The position numbers were made by a program, and so were the translations under genes. Positions 23,430 to 34,389 of a DNA stretch of 64,000 bases are shown piece after piece. Source of the DNA: Channallabes apus (taxonomy: Eukaryota; Chordata; Actinopteri; Siluriformes; Clariidae); NCBI GenBank assembly GCA_030522415.1, contig CM060108.1, positions 38,400,256 through 38,464,255 on the forward strand, read 5' to 3'. Under the pieces are notes generated by a model. That model was not told the DNA's origin. It made no database searches and worked only from the letters and a program-made list of their open reading frames with translations. The stretch's first letter is position 1. Every line of letters begins with the position of its first letter.

Positions 23430-24376
23430 GCCTTTATGGAAGAGTGGCAAGAAGAAAACCATTGTTAACAGAAAACCATAAGATGTCCAGTGTGCAGTTT
23501 GCCACAAGCCCTGTGGGGGACACAGCAAACACATGGAAGAAGGTGCTCTGGTCAGATGAGACCAAAATGGAACTTTTTGACCAAAATGCAAAACGCTATA
23601 TGTGTGGCAGAAAACTAACACTGCACATCACTCTGAACACACCATCCCTACTGTCAAATATGGTGGTGGCAGCATCATGCTCTGGGGACAGGGAAGCTGG
23701 TCAGAGTTGATGGGAAGATGGATGGAGCCAAATACAGGGCAAACTTGGAAGAAAACCTCTTGGAGTCTGCAAAAGACTTGAGACTGGGGCAGAGGTTCAC
23801 ATTCCAGCAGGACAACGACCCTAAACATAAAGCCAGGGCAACAATGGAATGGTTTAAAACAAAACATATCCATGTGTTAGAATGGCCCAGTCAAAGCCCA
23901 GATCTAAATCCAATCGAGAATCTGTGGCAAGATCTGAAAACTGCTGTTCGCAAACGCTGTCCATCTAATCTGACGGAGCTGGAGCTGTTTTGCAAAGAAG
24001 AATGGGCAAGGATTTCAGTCTCTAGATCAAAGCTGGTAGAGACCTACCCTAAAAGACTGGCAGCTGTAATTGCAGCAAAAGGTGGTTCTACAAAGTATTG
24101 ACTCAGGGGGCTGAATAATTACGCACACCCCACTTTGCAGTTTTTTATTTGTAAAAAATTTTTGGAATCATGTACGATTTTCGTTCCACTTCTCACGTGT
24201 ACACCACTTTGTATTGGTCTTTCAAGTGGAATTCCAATAAAATTGATTCATGTTTGTGGCTGTAATGTGACAAAATGTGGAAAAGTTCAAGGGGGCCAAA
24301 TACTTTTGCAAGCCACTGTATATTAAACATTTACTTATGGATTTCAACAACTGTGGATTTCAGACCATAAGTGTGT

Positions 24377-24790
24377 TTTAATGGAGCATTAACAGTTTTT
24401 CAGTTCTTTTCTTTGGGAAACATATCCAACATACCTAATCCTACATAAATAAAGATAAACTTTGAAAACTGTGCGTGTATTACCCTACAGCTGTGTGAAG
24501 GCTTTGTAACCATAACTTTAGAGAAAGAAATTGAAAGTTCCCTCCACACAGACCTCAGTCACCATGCTTTACATAAATTTCCATGTGTACCTCTACTATG
24601 ACATCACTCTCAGCACTGTAGTGATGAGAAACTACCAGGGAAAGAACCTGGCAACATTCAGAGATGGTATAAAAGATACTGATTAGTAATCAACAATCTA
24701 TTTGGTCTGATCATTAAGTCTCTTCATTAAGCACAATCTGTCGTTCATTCATTCATTCATTCATTATTACTATGATAAGTGGTATCAGGA
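24377..24790 (-). other. Presumed ccs 3' untranslated region
   Basis: Follows the ccs stop codon (24793-24791, minus strand). A minus-strand ATTAAA (plus-strand TTTAAT at 24377-24382) is the nearest candidate polyadenylation signal before the adjacent Tc1 element. A (ATTC)n run sits at about 24744-24765. The exact end is not decided. Confidence 0.35.
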
Positions 24791-27700
24791 TCATAAATTG
24801 GCAGATGGTGTGTCTGGGACATTTTGCCGGCCTTTGCCCGCTATCGGACGATCTCTCTCTTCCCAGAGTGTGACTCCGTCACAGGCGCAGATCTGTTTGG
24901 GGTTCTGAAAGAGTCCTGCAGAACGAGCAATGATCCCACACGCCAACCTGTGAGAGAGAGAGAGAGAGAGAGAGAGATCATTACACAGACAGATGTGTGA
25001 AAATACATGGGGTGTTCAAGTCAAACTGGGACTTGTGATGAAATTTCTCCTGAATGAAGGTTTAAAACCTTGACACTTACAGAAGTCTTCAAACACAGTG
25101 CGGTTATAAGACACTTAGCAACAGTACAACATTTGAATGGTGTAAAAGTTTTGATGGATATACATACAGTATATACTGTATATAATATGGGTATTGTCCT
25201 GTATAATCAAAAGTCCAGGTTTAACTTGAACACCCCTCATATTTTATTCATAGTTCCAGTGACTAACTGGAATACTATCAAGGTTAAGCAATGAAATGAT
25301 TCTTTTTTCTTTCTCCAGTGGTTTTAACACCAGTGCTACCTGATCAAACTGTTCTGTGTAGCTGCAAATGCAAATTCTGTGGTTACACATCAACGCAGTC
25401 AGTAAACACCACAGTTCAGTCACATCCCTGCTTTTCTTAGTATTTTTAAACTAGTTTAAGTTTACACTGTGGAATAAAATACATCTTTGCAAATGAAAAT
25501 ATGAAATATAATCAAATGTATGTACAGTATTATTGTATGATAATATACAGTGGCCCCTCCTTGAACCATCACCTTATCGTGGTGGAGGGATTTGCATGTC
25601 CCAATGATCCTGGGAGCTACGGGGGCTTCATGCCCCTGGTAGGGTCACCCATGGCAATCTGGTCCTAGGTGAGGGAACAGACAAAGAGTGGTTCAAAAGA
25701 CCTCTTATGATGATTTCAAACTTTGGTAAACGTTTTCCCTCGCCCGGACGTGGGTCACCGGGGCCTCCCTCTGGAGCCAGGCCTGGAGGTGGGGCCCGAT
25801 GGCGAGCGCCTGGTGGTCGGGCCTGCACCCATGGGGCCCGGCCGGGCACAGCCCGAAGAGGCAACGTGGGTCACCCTTCCCATGGGCTCACCACCTGTAG
25901 GAGGGGCCAAAGAGGCCGGGTGCAGTGTGAGTTGGGCGGTGGCCGAAGACAAGGGCCTTGGCGGTCTGATCCTCGGCTGCAGAAGCTGGCTCTAGGGACG
26001 TGGAATGTCACCTCTCTGGCGGGGAAGGAGCCTGAACTAGTGCGTGAGTTTGAGAAGTTTCGGCTAGATATAGTTGGACTCACCTCGATGCACAGCTTGG
26101 ACTCTGGAACCAGTCTCCTTGAGAGGGGCTGGACTCTCTTCTACTCTGGAGTTGCCACCGGTGAGAGGCGCCGAGCAGGTGTGGGCATACTTATTGCCCC
26201 CCGGCTTGGGGCCTGTACATTGGAGTTCACCGCAGTGGACGAGAGGGTGGCCTCCCTCCGCCTTCGGGTGGGGGAACGGATCCTTACTGTTGTTTGCGCT
26301 TATGCGCCGAACAGCAGTTTGGAGTACCCGCCCTTTTTGGGATGTCTGGAGGGGGCGCTAGAGAACGTCCCTCCTGGGGACTCCATGGTTCTGTTGGGGG
26401 ACTTCAATGCTCAAGTGGGCAATGACAGTGAGACCTGGAAGGGCGTGATTGGGATGAACGGCCCCCCCGATCTGAACCAGAGCGGTGTTTTGTTATTGGA
26501 CTTCTGTGCTCGTCACGGATTGTCCATAACGAACACCATGTTCAGGCATAAGGGTGTTCATATATGCACCTGGCACGAGGACACCCTAGGCCGCAGTTCG
26601 ATGATCGACTTTGTGGTCGTGTCGTCGGACTTGCGGCCACATGTCTTGGACACTCGGGTGAAGAGAGGGGCTGAGTTGTCAACTGATCACCACCTGGTGG
26701 TGAGTTGGCTCCGTTGGCGGGGTAGGATACCGGTCAGGCCTGGTAGACCCAAACGTATTGTGAGGGTCTGCTGGGAACGTCTGGCAGAGCCCCCTGTCAG
26801 GACAAGCTTCAACTCCCACCTCCGGAAAAGCTTCAACCACGTCCTGGGGGAGGTGGGGGACATTGAGTCCGAATGGACTATGTTCCGCGCCTCCATTGTC
26901 GAGGCGGGCGACCGGAGCTGTGGCCATAAGGTGGTCGGTGCCTGTCGCGGTGGCAACCCAAGAACCCGTTGGTGGACACCGGCGGTGAGGGATGCCATCA
27001 AGCTGAAGGCGTCTTACCGGGCCTTTTTGGCTGGTGGCACTCCGGAGGCAGCTGATAGGTACCGGCAGGCCAAGCGGAACGCAGCTTCGGTGGTTACTGA
27101 GGCAAAAACCCGGGCATGGGAGGAGTTTGGGGAGGCCATGGAGAATGACTTCCAGACGGCTTCGAAGAGATTCTGGTCCACCATCTGCCGTCTCAGGAGG
27201 GGAAAGCAGTGCACGGTCAACACAGTGTATAGTGGGGATGGTGCGCTGCTGACCTCGACTCGGGACGTTGTGGGTCGGTGGGGGGAGTACTTCGAAGACC
27301 TCCTTAATTCCACCAACATGCCTTCCGATGAGGAAGCAGAGTCTGGGGACATAGAGGTGGACTCTTCCATCTCTGGGGCCGAGGTCGCCGAGGTAGGCAA
27401 AAAGCTGAGATGAGATAATGAGATCCGCCCGGAGTTCCTCAAGGCTCTGGATGTTGTAGGGCTGTCATAGTTGACACGACTCTGCAACATTGCATGGACA
27501 TCGGGGACAGTGCCTCTGGACTGGCAAACCGGGGTGGTGGTCCCCCTCTTCAAGAAGGGGGACTGGAGAGTGTGTTCCAACTACAGAGGGTTCACACTTC
27601 TCAGCCTCCCCGGGAAAGTCTATTCAGGGGTCCTGGAAAGGAGGGTCCGTCGGATAGTCGAACCTCGGATTCAGGAGGAGCAGTGTGGTTTTCATCTGGG

Positions 27701-30700
27701 TCGCGGAACAGTGGACCAGCTCTTCACCCTTAGCAGGATCCTGGAGGGGGCATGGGAGTTTGCCCAACCAGTCTACATGTGCTTTGTGGACTTGGAGAAG
27801 GCATTCGACCGTGTCCCTCGGGGAGTCCTGTGGGGGGTACTCCGGGAGTATGGGATATCGGATTCCCTGTTAAGGGCTGTCCGGTCCCTGTACAACAGGT
27901 GTCGGAGCTTGGTCCGCATTGCCGGTAGTAAGTCGGACCTGTTACCGGTCAGAGTAGGACACCGACAGGGCTGCCCTTTGTCACCGATCCTGTTCATAAT
28001 TTTTATGGACAGGATTTCTAGGCGCAGCCAGGGCGTTGAGGGGGTACAGTTTGGTGGGCTCAGGATTGGGTCATTTTTTTTTCAGATGACGTTGTTCTGT
28101 TGGCCTCATCACCCTGTGACCTACAGCTCTCACTGGATAGGTTCGCAGCCGAGTGTGAAGCGGCTGGGATGAGAATCAGCACCTCCAAATCTGATGCCAT
28201 GGTCCTCAGCCGGAAAAGGGTGGAGTGCCCTCTCAGGGTTGGGAGTGAGATCCTGCCCCAAGCGGAGGAGTTTAAGTATCTTGGGGTCTTGTTCACGAGT
28301 GAGGGTAAAATGGAACGGGAGATCGACAGGCGGATCGGGTCAGCGTCTGCAGTGATGCAGGCTCTGTATCGGTCCGTCGTGGTGAAGGAGCTGAGCCAAA
28401 TGGCAAAGCTCTCAATTTACCGGTCAATCTACGTTCCTACCCTCACCTATGGTCATGAGCTGTGGGTAGTGACCGAAAGAACAAGATCGCGAATACAAGA
28501 GGCCGAAATGAGTTTCCTCCGCAGGGTGTCTGGGCTCTCCCTTAGAGATAGGGTGAGAAGCTCAGTCATCCGGGAGGAGCTCAGAGTAGAGCCGCTGCTC
28601 CTCCGCATCGAGAGGAGCCAGATGAGGTGGCTTGGGCATCTATTTAGGATGCCCTCTGGACGCCTCCCTTGTGAGGTGTTCCGGACACGCCCCACCGGAA
28701 AGAGACCCTGGGGAAGACCCAGAACACGCTGGAGGGACTATGTCTCTCGGCTGGCCTGGGAACGCCTTGGGATCCCCCCGGAAGAGCTGGAAGAAGTGGC
28801 CAGGGAGAGGGAAGTCTGGGCATCCCTGCTGAAGCTGCTGCTCCACCGCGACCCGACCTCGGATAAGCGGAAGAAAATGGATGGATGGAATATACAGTGG
28901 CTTGCAAAAGTATTCGGCCCCCTTGAACTTTTCCACATTTTGTCACATTACAGCCACAAACATGAATCAATTTTATTGGGGCCAGGGGTAGCTCAGTGGT
29001 TAAGGCATTGGACTATGGTTCGGAAGATCCCAGGTTCAAACCCCACAACCACCAAGTTGCCACTGTTGGGCTCTTGAGCAAGGCCCTTAACCCTCAACTG
29101 CTCAGATGTGTAATGAGAAAATAATGTAAGTCGCTCTGGATAAGAGCGTCTGCCAAATGCCTAAATGTAAATGTATTGGAATTCCATGTGAAAGACCAAT
29201 ACAAAGTGGTGTACAAAGTGGAACGAAAATCATACATGATTCCAAACATTTTTTACAAATAAATAACTGAGTCAATACTTTGTAGAACCACCTTTTGCTG
29301 CAATTACAGCTACCAGTCTTTTAGGGTATGTATCTAGAGACTGAAATCCATGCCCATTCTTCCGAAAATTCTGCCCAAATCTTTTTATAGCCTAAGCCTG
29401 CTTTAAATTTCTCAATAATTTTATCCCTGACCTGTCTGGTGTGTTCTTTGGACTTCATGGTGTTTTTGCTCCCAATATTCTCTTAGACAACCTCTGAGGC
29501 CGTCACAGAGCAGCTGTATTTGTACTGACATTAGATTACACACAGGTGCACTCTATTTAGTCATTAGCACTCATCAGGCAATGTCTATGGGCAACTGACT
29601 GCACTCAGACCAAAGGGGGCTGAATAATTACGCACACCCCACTTTTCAGTTATTTATTTGTAAAAAATGTTTGGAATCATGTATGATATTCGTTCCACTT
29701 CTCACGTTTACACCACTTTGTATTGGTCTTTAACGTGGAATTCCAATAAAATTGATTCATGTCTGTGGCTGTAATGTGACAAAATATGGAAAAGTTCAAG
29801 GGGGCCGAATACTTTTGCAAGCCACTGTATATATGTGTGTGTGTGATTAGTAAGCCTATTTCTAGAGCCATGTCATGTGTGGCAAATTATTTTTTTCCAA
29901 TCTTTCTAGAAAGTTCTGGAAACAACTAGAAACTTAGCTTTCTATATAAGGTTAGAAAATTAAATGCTAGATCACTGTGACTATATTTAAGATATTTTAA
30001 CTCGCTATGATGTCATTTTGTCAGTAATTAGTCCTGAGCTCTACGTGTGTGTCTCACACTGATTAATGTAATATTACTCATCACCTCAGGCCTGAGTTTC
30101 CCGTTTGCCTGGACAGAGGGTGATTTCCTCTTCCCAGATCATCTTCTCCTGAATCCACTACCAGCGACCGACCGATCACGTCCCACACCTGTCCACAGAG
30201 ACACGCAGTGAGAGATACTGGATTGTGATGTTCGTTCCACATACAATTATACCTTCAGCTTTTTAATGTTAAGTGCCTCACGGTACAGTAAACCCTTTGA
30301 GTTGAGTCTCGCTCAAACCCCTCATACTAACACTATCAAACATAATAACATTATCAGTTACCTTCAGCTGCGAGTCCTCCAGTCTGAACGTGGCTCTGCC
30401 GTCTGCTCCGGCCTGCACGTTTCCCAAATCACCAACATGCTGCAACACAAAAACACCTCCACCCATCACACCATGTCTTTCTCTCTGACATTATACCTCA
30501 CTGAAACCTTGACAAAGACTAACATCGCTCCTGAACATGTTACTTTAATCCATTACAATAATCTACAGGAAAGAAGAAAGGTCGTGTTTTATGCCAAGTA
30601 ATCTGATCTGAAATGTAAATAGGAAAATAACACATTTGTTCAGCATTAGCTAGGCAACAGACTTCAACAGGATGAACGTCCTGTGGGTTTCATGTTATAC

Positions 30701-30903
30701 TTTAACAATAGATCCGTTCTGGTGTCTAGTTTCTTACAATCAGGGGAAGAAATGGCTCTATGAAAAAGTAAACATACCCTTTCTGTGTCCCGTGGGCCTC
30801 CGTGCTGCTTCCCAAACGGATTGTAGTGATCACCACAACTGTGTGAGAGAGAAGATAGGGAGAGTGAGACAGAAAGACAGATAAGGAGAGGTGAGGGAGA
30901 TAT

Positions 30904-30944
<41 letters not shown>

Positions 30945-31013
30945 TGGGGAAAGAAAAAATAGATAAGAGAGAAAGGTAGAGAAAGACAGATGAGGCAAGA
31001 GATAGATGGAGAG

Positions 31014-31044
<31 letters not shown>

Positions 31045-34000
31045 TTGAGCGGGAGAGACAGAGATATAGACAGGACACAGACAGCAGACAGAGAAGAGGA
31101 AGGGAGAGAGAGTTTGAGATGAATTTAATAATGTTGAATCTAATGTATATTTAGATACATTATAAAAGCTATTAGAAGTATTTGAGTTATCATACTAACA
31201 GATCAAATTACACTGACTGGCCCCCCAAAAAAAGTTACATACTCTAATATTTCATCGATCAACATTTATTTCAATCCAGATACATTAAATTCTCTCCAAG
31301 ATCTTGTATTGATGTTGGGAGCGTCAGACTGCAGCATGAACTCTTCTCCAGTACGTTCGAAAGATTCTCAATGGGGAAAAGCTCTCTGGAGTCTCAGACT
31401 CTGGACTCTCTCGTGGCGAATGACGTCTTATCCTCTTTCACAGTTTGACCCCAATAAATCCTGGCATCATCATCTTGGAACATGACCGTGCCATCAGGAA
31501 AAAAATTTAAACATTGATGGAAAAACCTGGTCATTCAGTATCTTCAGGTCGTCAGCTGACTTATTTTTTGGTCATATAACTTTGCTGAACCTAGACCTAA
31601 CCAACAGAAGCAACCCTAGATCATAACACTGCTCTGCAGGCTTGTAAGGTAGGCACTGGTCATGATGTGTGCATCTCTATTATTACCCTGATGCGCCCAT
31701 CACTCAGGAACTGGGTAAATCTGGACTCATCAGACCACACGACCGTTTTCCAATGTTCCACAGTCCATTCTTTATGCTCCCTAGCAAACTGAATACTTTT
31801 TTCAAATTATATGTCTTCTCACTGCACCAGTCAGGGGTAAATATCTTGTTGCCAGCTGATCAGTGCAGTACTTATCCAATGGAAGGCTCACAGTATTTGC
31901 CTAGTTCAATCTAGGTGGTGACTTTTTTTGTGCCATGGAGTGTATAAATACATGAGACGTATATAACTCTGTACATGGAGACAGAAATTATTACTAACTG
32001 TGTAAATCTTTGAGTGTAAACCTACAGTTACTTATCAATCCCTTTGTACGTGTTTCAGTGTGGAATAAACAACCTCATCTCTTTCACTCATTTATGGTCA
32101 TTCATGGTCTTAATTCAATTAAATTCTAGTTCTTACCTATAAGGTGAAAGGTCAGAAGTCAGCATACCTCACGCAGTCCTGTGTGAGGTCTCCAAGTTCA
32201 TGCACATGAAGGCCGTGAGCGCCGGGCTCCAAGCCGTCAATCGTGCCATCAATCAAACATCGATTCTCGGATAACTGCAAGAACCGCACCACGCCCTGCA
32301 CAGCCCCCGCCCCACTCAGCATAGCCACAGCCGCGCCCAGGTCTGAAACATACACGCGGGACCAGATCAGGACTGCATAGACATGCGTAACTGTTCGCAA
32401 TTCTAAATGAAATCTGCATTAGAAGCTGCCGCTTGTGGTTGATGCTGAGAGCCGAGAGCCAAACCTGGTTGTGATCCCCCGATGCCCTTGAGTACAGCTC
32501 TCCTGCCCGTGCTCTCAATCAGATCCTGGACCGCTCGAGTGGAAAGTAATGTCTCAACCAAAACTTCCTCCCGAGCCAAGTCCACCTGTACTGCCTGCAC
32601 GCCTGAAAAAACACATCCAACGCGATTTACCTTCACACTTAATAATATCTCTTTTTTTTTTTATCTAATGCAGCTTTAAAGTAATAAAGAAATGCAGCAG
32701 AATCGAAGCAGGAACAGAAGTTCACAGCACATGACTCCTGAAAACATCTAACTAATGTTAGATTAGTGTATATGAAGACAACAACATAGGATGTTCATTT
32801 ACTGAACATTTATTACGTGGTTAACTCACCAGGCTGGTTTTCTAGTGCACCTTTAACAGCCCGCACGCAGCTCTCACAGCTCATCTGCACTGCAAACTCC
32901 AACTGAGAGATCAATCATACACTTTCTTTCATTTATTAATCAGCTACAGAACTATACACTGCCTTGCATAAGTATTCCTCCCCTTTGAATTTCCCCACAT
33001 TTAGTAGAGATACATCCTGGAACTTAGTAATTGACATGAATGTAAACAAAATATTAAATACGCGGGAAAAAATTATATTTTTCAAAAATACAAAGGCTAC
33101 AATTTGATAAAAAAAATTATTCACCCCATTTTTGTGAAAAACTAATTTTTGTGAAACACAAAAATGAACTTTGGTTTCATTGTGGAATGGAGTTCTGAAG
33201 AGTCACATGACTAGGGATATTAATTAATAATCACTGGCTGATTAATTCCTTTTAAGAGAATGAAGAAAACGATTAAACGATAATGTTTGTTTTAAATCAT
33301 GCTTATTTCATACACCACAAGGGTATTACTATTATTATCATATTTAAACCATTTGTGTTTATTCATTTGACTTCCATAGAAAACGTGTTCCAAGGCAAAC
33401 ATTATTAAAATTCTGTCACTGTCCATATACTTTCAGCCACAACATAAAAACCATTAACATTAAAACCAGCTCGGTTTTCGCTTCCCCTTGTGCCATTGTG
33501 GTGTGGCCTCTATGGGTTGGACTCGTTTGTCTAGTGTATTCCATGGGTGCTTGATCGGATTAGGATCTGAGGATTTTAAAGCCTGGGTCTGTGGCCTTGG
33601 GCGCTTTGTCTCTGCTGGGACCTGCGCATGGTGGCCTGTGGTGCACTGTGTGTTCTGGTGCCTGTTTCTATCAAGGCCAGCACTGGCTGTCTGTAGGTTC
33701 AGACCAAATGGGCTGACCGTTACACCCCACAGGGGTAGCCCTGTGTGTCCATGGTCTACCCGTATATAATTGATAGTCAATGTTATCCAGTTCACCTAGT
33801 GGTGGTGTTAATGTTATGGCTGATCTGTGTATGTCCCTGACTGTATATCAAGTTTGTGGTTTGATAAAGAAGCAAACAGCCCCCTGCCGGTCATGCAGTG
33901 AACTACACTTTATGCAGGATCAAGGTGCTGTTTAGTATTCAGCTTTAGAAGGGAGAGCTGGTTATATTTAAAATAATAATAACCACCCAAAAAAACACAT

Positions 34001-34141
34001 ACTAAGAGTTTAACAAGGAAGTGCACAATGGAAAATGCTGAGAGTTATGGAGAAAAACGGAATAAAGTCTAACCACGTGACTTGACAAGCAAAGTCACTC
34101 TTGTGCAGGTTCAGTAAAGAGCGGAAAGTAACTGTAACACT

Positions 34142-34172
<31 letters not shown>

Positions 34173-34209
34173 GCAAGCGACTCACTGTAGCGGCTCGATC
34201 TGTCTCCAT
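24791..34209 (-). CDS. ccs: Copper chaperone for superoxide dismutase
   Basis: Eight minus-strand coding exons join in frame: 34209-34186, 32902-32830, 32602-32465, 32342-32168, 30838-30778, 30439-30362, 30188-30085 and 24947-24791. Total is 810 nt, 269 residues plus TGA; human CCS has 274. Every junction has GT/AG and matching phase. The protein takes up copper and passes it, with disulphide formation, to SOD1 in the cytosol and mitochondrial intermembrane space. Domain I (about 9-80) has the copper motif MSCESC, C17 and C20. Domain II (about 82-230) is SOD-like: [53 protein letters not shown]. Domain III carries the copper-transfer CxC motif, here CAC (C238, C240). The 24-nt first exon was chosen because it ends in phase at a GTGAGT donor and gives the T-LEFAVQM junction seen in human CCS. 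The last intron (24948-30084) is mostly transposons. Confidence 0.95.
25006..25239. mobile_element. Short mariner-derived MITE in ccs intron 7
   Basis: The ends 'ggggtgttcaagtcaaactg' and complement 'aggtttaacttgaacacccc' match the element at 20787-21307. TA flanks the left end at 25004-25005 and the right end near 25240-25241. About 230 bp, non-coding. Confidence 0.65.
25554..28888 (+). mobile_element. Near full-length non-LTR retrotransposon in ccs intron 7
   Basis: A LINE of about 3.3 kb with an endonuclease and reverse transcriptase region and a short TGGA tandem tail (28878-28888). It is flanked by a perfect 12-bp target duplication, AATATACAGTGG, at 25542-25553 and 28889-28900. The duplicated sequence spans the first bases of the Tc1-like element starting at 28895, so the LINE landed at that element's left tip. 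GC content is clearly above the surrounding intron. Clade not assigned with confidence. Confidence 0.92.
25707..28880 (+). pseudogene. LINE ORF: endonuclease plus reverse transcriptase (disabled)
   Basis: The apurinic-type endonuclease domain opens with [11 protein letters not shown] and continues with [18 protein letters not shown] and the histidine pair STDHH. Reverse transcriptase follows: [27 protein letters not shown], and the catalytic aspartates in a FSDDVVLL context. The C-terminal part has [11 protein letters not shown]. Three lesions show: stops TGA at 27411-27413 and TAG at 27468-27470 in the same frame, and a one-base shift in a T-run near 28073-28082, just before the catalytic DD. 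It then reads open to the tail. A recent but dead copy. Confidence 0.9.
28895..29827 (-). mobile_element. Internally deleted Tc1-like element in ccs intron 7
   Basis: Same family as 22126-24318, but in reverse orientation and with most of the transposase lost. It begins CAGTGGCTTGC after TA (28893-28894) and ends GCAAGCCACTG before TA (29828-29829). Antisense transposase C-terminal and N-terminal pieces are fused near 29362. A SINE has inserted near the left end. Without the SINE and its duplication it is about 730 bp. Confidence 0.9.
28980..29173 (+). mobile_element. tRNA-derived SINE with 6-bp target duplication
   Basis: It has a polymerase III A box (TAGCTCAGTGG, 28989-28999) and B box (GGTTCAAAC, about 29033-29041). 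The body contains 'aaggcccttaaccctcaact' and 'gagcgtctgccaaatgc', and the end is 'aaatgtaaatg'. TATTGG flanks it at 28974-28979 and 29174-29179. Removing the SINE restores the terminal repeat of the host Tc1 element exactly as in the sister copy at 22205-22232. Confidence 0.9.
30905..31045. repeat. GA-rich and poly-A simple repeats in ccs intron 4
   Basis: A (GA)n run at about 30909-30939 and a poly-A run at about 31013-31040. On the minus strand they read as CT and T tracts upstream of the ccs exon 5 acceptor at 30839. Confidence 0.85.
31211..31942. mobile_element. Tc1/mariner-type non-autonomous element in ccs intron 4
   Basis: The left end CACTGACTGGCC, followed by an A-run and AGT, pairs with the right end ACTTTTTTTGTGCCATGGAGTG. 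TA flanks at 31209-31210 and 31943-31944. The interior has the widespread fish motif 'ctggactcatcagaccacac'. About 730 bp, no usable transposase frame. Confidence 0.7.
33435..33822. mobile_element. MITE in ccs intron 1
   Basis: The left arm has 'cagccacaacataaaaacca' and the right arm is the complement of 'cagccataacattaacacca', imperfect terminal inverted repeats about 390 bp apart. No coding region. Superfamily not determined. Confidence 0.55.
34143..34170. repeat. (CA)n next to the ccs exon 1 donor
   Basis: About 13 CA units. On the coding strand this is a (TG)n run starting 15 bases after the exon 1 donor GTGAGT (34185-34180). Confidence 0.9.
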
Positions 34210-34389
34210 TTCTACAGATATACTGTACACCTCTGATACACACACTCTCCGTGTGAAGCAACGACCAACTGTTCAAAACAAAACCCAAACTTCCGCCTTT
34301 CAAAATACGAGTCTTATCACCCTGAGGTAAAAAAAAAAAAAAAAACCTCCATAAAAGTATAAAAGTCTCATTAGCATAAAAATGTTTCA

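Larger units (their letters stand above)
22505..24101 (+). pseudogene. Tc1-like transposase, second family (disrupted)
   Basis: The frame starts at the ATG at 22505 ([14 protein letters not shown]) with an N-terminal helix-turn-helix (GYKKISKALNIPRSTVQ). A hAT MITE interrupts it at 22816. It resumes after 23437 with LYGRVARRKPLL, the D of LWSDETKMELF, and [13 protein letters not shown] text that has lost a short segment near 23685 and shifted frame. It continues from 23718 with QQDNDPKHKA and the E of SPDLNPIENLW. Insertion plus internal loss make it non-functional. Confidence 0.9.
22126..24318 (+). mobile_element. Tc1-like transposon, second family, interrupted by a hAT MITE
   Basis: Begins CAGTGGC after TA (22124-22125) and ends GCCACTG before TA (24319-24320). 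The terminal repeats contain 'cccttgaacttttccac' and its complement. Without the 614-bp insertion at 22816-23429 the element would be about 1.57 kb. An internally deleted relative in reverse orientation is at 28895-29827, inside the last ccs intron. Confidence 0.92.

Noticed and set aside
28980..29060. tRNA gene
   Set aside because: A and B boxes are present, but no tRNA cloverleaf is supported; the body and flanking duplication identify a SINE.
25628..29077. LINE open frames as host genes of ccs intron 7
   Set aside because: Endonuclease and reverse transcriptase motifs, a TGGA tail and a 12-bp target duplication identify a retrotransposon.
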